NCBI GenBank assembly: GCA_963676435.2
Contig: CAXXOZ010000018.1
Location: 372,001-436,000, forward strand
Direction of reading: 5' to 3'
Length of the DNA: 64,000 nt
DNA from: CAXXOZ01 sp963676435
Lineage (GTDB): Bacteria; Bacillota; Clostridia; Lachnospirales; Lachnospiraceae
Part shown: positions 63,387 to 64,000 of the stretch, in pieces
How positions within the stretch are numbered: position 1 is the first letter of the stretch
Layout: the number at the start of each line of letters is the position of its first letter
Program-made: the position numbers and the translations under genes
The notes under the pieces: generated by a model
Database searches by the model: none
What the model saw: the letters and a program-made list of their open reading frames with translations, nothing else
What the model was told of the DNA's origin: nothing

Positions 63387-64000
63387 ATGGACAACCTTTT
63401 ATTTAGTTTAAACGCAACCATTCCTATTTTTATTGTTATTATATTAGGCTATGTTTTAAAGCGACTAGGTATAATTAATGAAAGCTTTATAAAAATTGCT
63501 AATAAAATAAATTTTACAATAACATTACCAGTACTTTTATTTAGAGATTTATTGGAAAACGATATATCAAGTACATTTGATATTAAATATGTAGGATATT
63601 GTATTATAGTAACATCAGTTATGTTCTGGGGATTATGGGGACTTACAAAATTATTTTTAAAGAACAAATTTATGATAGGTGCTTTTGTTCAGGCTTCTTT
63701 TAGAGGGAGTGTGGCGGTACTAGGAATCGCTTTGGTACAAAATCTATATGGAAGCTCAGGAGCTATGCCTCTTGTGATAATAGGAGCAGTACCCCTGTTT
63801 AATATTTATTCAGTAATAGTACTTACTTTTGAATCAGCAGGAGAAAAGTCTAAAACAGTTAAAAAAGCATTTGTAGACATATGTAAAAATCCAATAATTA
63901 TTGCAATATTAATTGGACTTATAGTTTCGTGGGTAGGTATTGACTTTCCCCACTTGATTGATACATCAATAGATTTAGTCGCCAGAATGGCTACACCTTT
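63387..64000 (+). CDS. AEC (auxin efflux carrier) family transporter, partial
   Basis: The window ends inside this gene. From the ATG at 63387 with AAGGAGG upstream, 204 codons are visible. They encode several hydrophobic helices beginning NATIPIFIVIILGYVLKRLG, with FTITLPVLLFRDLL and F-R-G-S-V-A-V-L-G-I-A, typical of the AEC family. Members export malate, malonate or other organic acids. The C-terminal five helices are beyond the window. Confidence 0.88.
   Translation, partial: MDNLLFSLNATIPIFIVIILGYVLKRLGIINESFIKIANKINFTITLPVLLFRDLLENDISSTFDIKYVGYCIIVTSVMFWGLWGLTKLFLKNKFMIGAFVQASFRGSVAVLGIALVQNLYGSSGAMPLVIIGAVPLFNIYSVIVLTFESAGEKSKTVKKAFVDICKNPIIIAILIGLIVSWVGIDFPHLIDTSIDLVARMATP

Overview
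The window is AT-rich chromosomal DNA with TTG, GTG and ATG starts, strong GGAGG ribosome binding sites and dense same-strand operons. The gene content points to a strictly anaerobic, fermentative low-GC Bacillota, most likely class Clostridia: a group B [FeFe]-hydrogenase, pyrophosphate-dependent phosphofructokinase, a flavodiiron protein, bacteriohemerythrins, phosphotransacetylase, and the DUF4317 and DUF4914 proteins. No rRNA, tRNA, CRISPR array or prophage was recognised. No gene-free stretch is longer than about 300 bases.

Layout. 0-5 kb: end of a likely FGGY sugar kinase, a DUF5060/DUF4038 glycosidase-like protein, a frameshifted AraC regulator, and two lipoprotein alpha/beta hydrolases. 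5-10.3 kb: an Fe-S aldo/keto reductase behind a textbook MerR-type promoter, the MerR regulator, a flavin reductase-like protein, and larB-larC-larE for the nickel-pincer cofactor (no larA nearby). 10.3-12.6 kb: DUF2812, truA, an MpsC-like protein behind a Rex-like dyad, and purE. 12.6-18.4 kb: DUF4914 P-loop protein, metallo-beta-lactamase-fold hydrolase, LysR regulator and a 2-enoate-reductase-type flavoenzyme. 18.4-28 kb: PPi-phosphofructokinase, a receiver-hemerythrin protein, a CcdA-TlpA fusion, then three genes broken by frameshifts (iron alcohol dehydrogenase, DUF4317, [FeFe]-hydrogenase) and an ABC exporter. 28-33 kb: AraC regulator and rhamnose catabolism (rhaB, rhaA, tandem-domain aldolase). 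33-36 kb: FabH, a lipoprotein, and an E2-like acyltransferase. 36-41 kb: an oxygen/redox island with a flavodiiron protein, a CASTOR/POLLUX-type channel, bacteriohemerythrin, a membrane ferredoxin and a flavodoxin. 41-45 kb: acetate transporter-family protein, ArsC/Spx-like protein, a 24-residue membrane peptide, a zinc-ribbon membrane protein and a complete ISLre2-family insertion sequence with a 10-bp target duplication. 45-50.5 kb: lrgA-lrgB-tcdA, a 940-residue aminopeptidase P-diacylglycerol kinase fusion, and the primary sigma factor. 50.5-58.3 kb: glutamate synthase (gltB with three frameshifts, gltD), signal peptidase I and pta. 58.5-64 kb: MFS transporter plus UroD/MtaA-like protein under a divergent PucR-type regulator, a tandem GNAT, and the start of an auxin efflux carrier-family transporter.

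The main themes are oxygen and redox management in an anaerobe and fermentative carbon flow. The redox set comprises two hemerythrin proteins, the flavodiiron protein, several Fe-S/flavin enzymes, and Rex-like and Fur/PerR-like candidate operators. The carbon set comprises PPi-glycolysis, rhamnose use, hydrogenase, alcohol dehydrogenase and Pta. The most unusual single gene is the peptidase-lipid kinase fusion at 46554-49376. About thirteen single-base frameshifts, mostly in short homopolymers and mostly within 22.5-25.6 kb and 53.4-54.1 kb, interrupt otherwise well-conserved reading frames. They look more like residual sequencing error than gene decay, but the sequence alone cannot decide.
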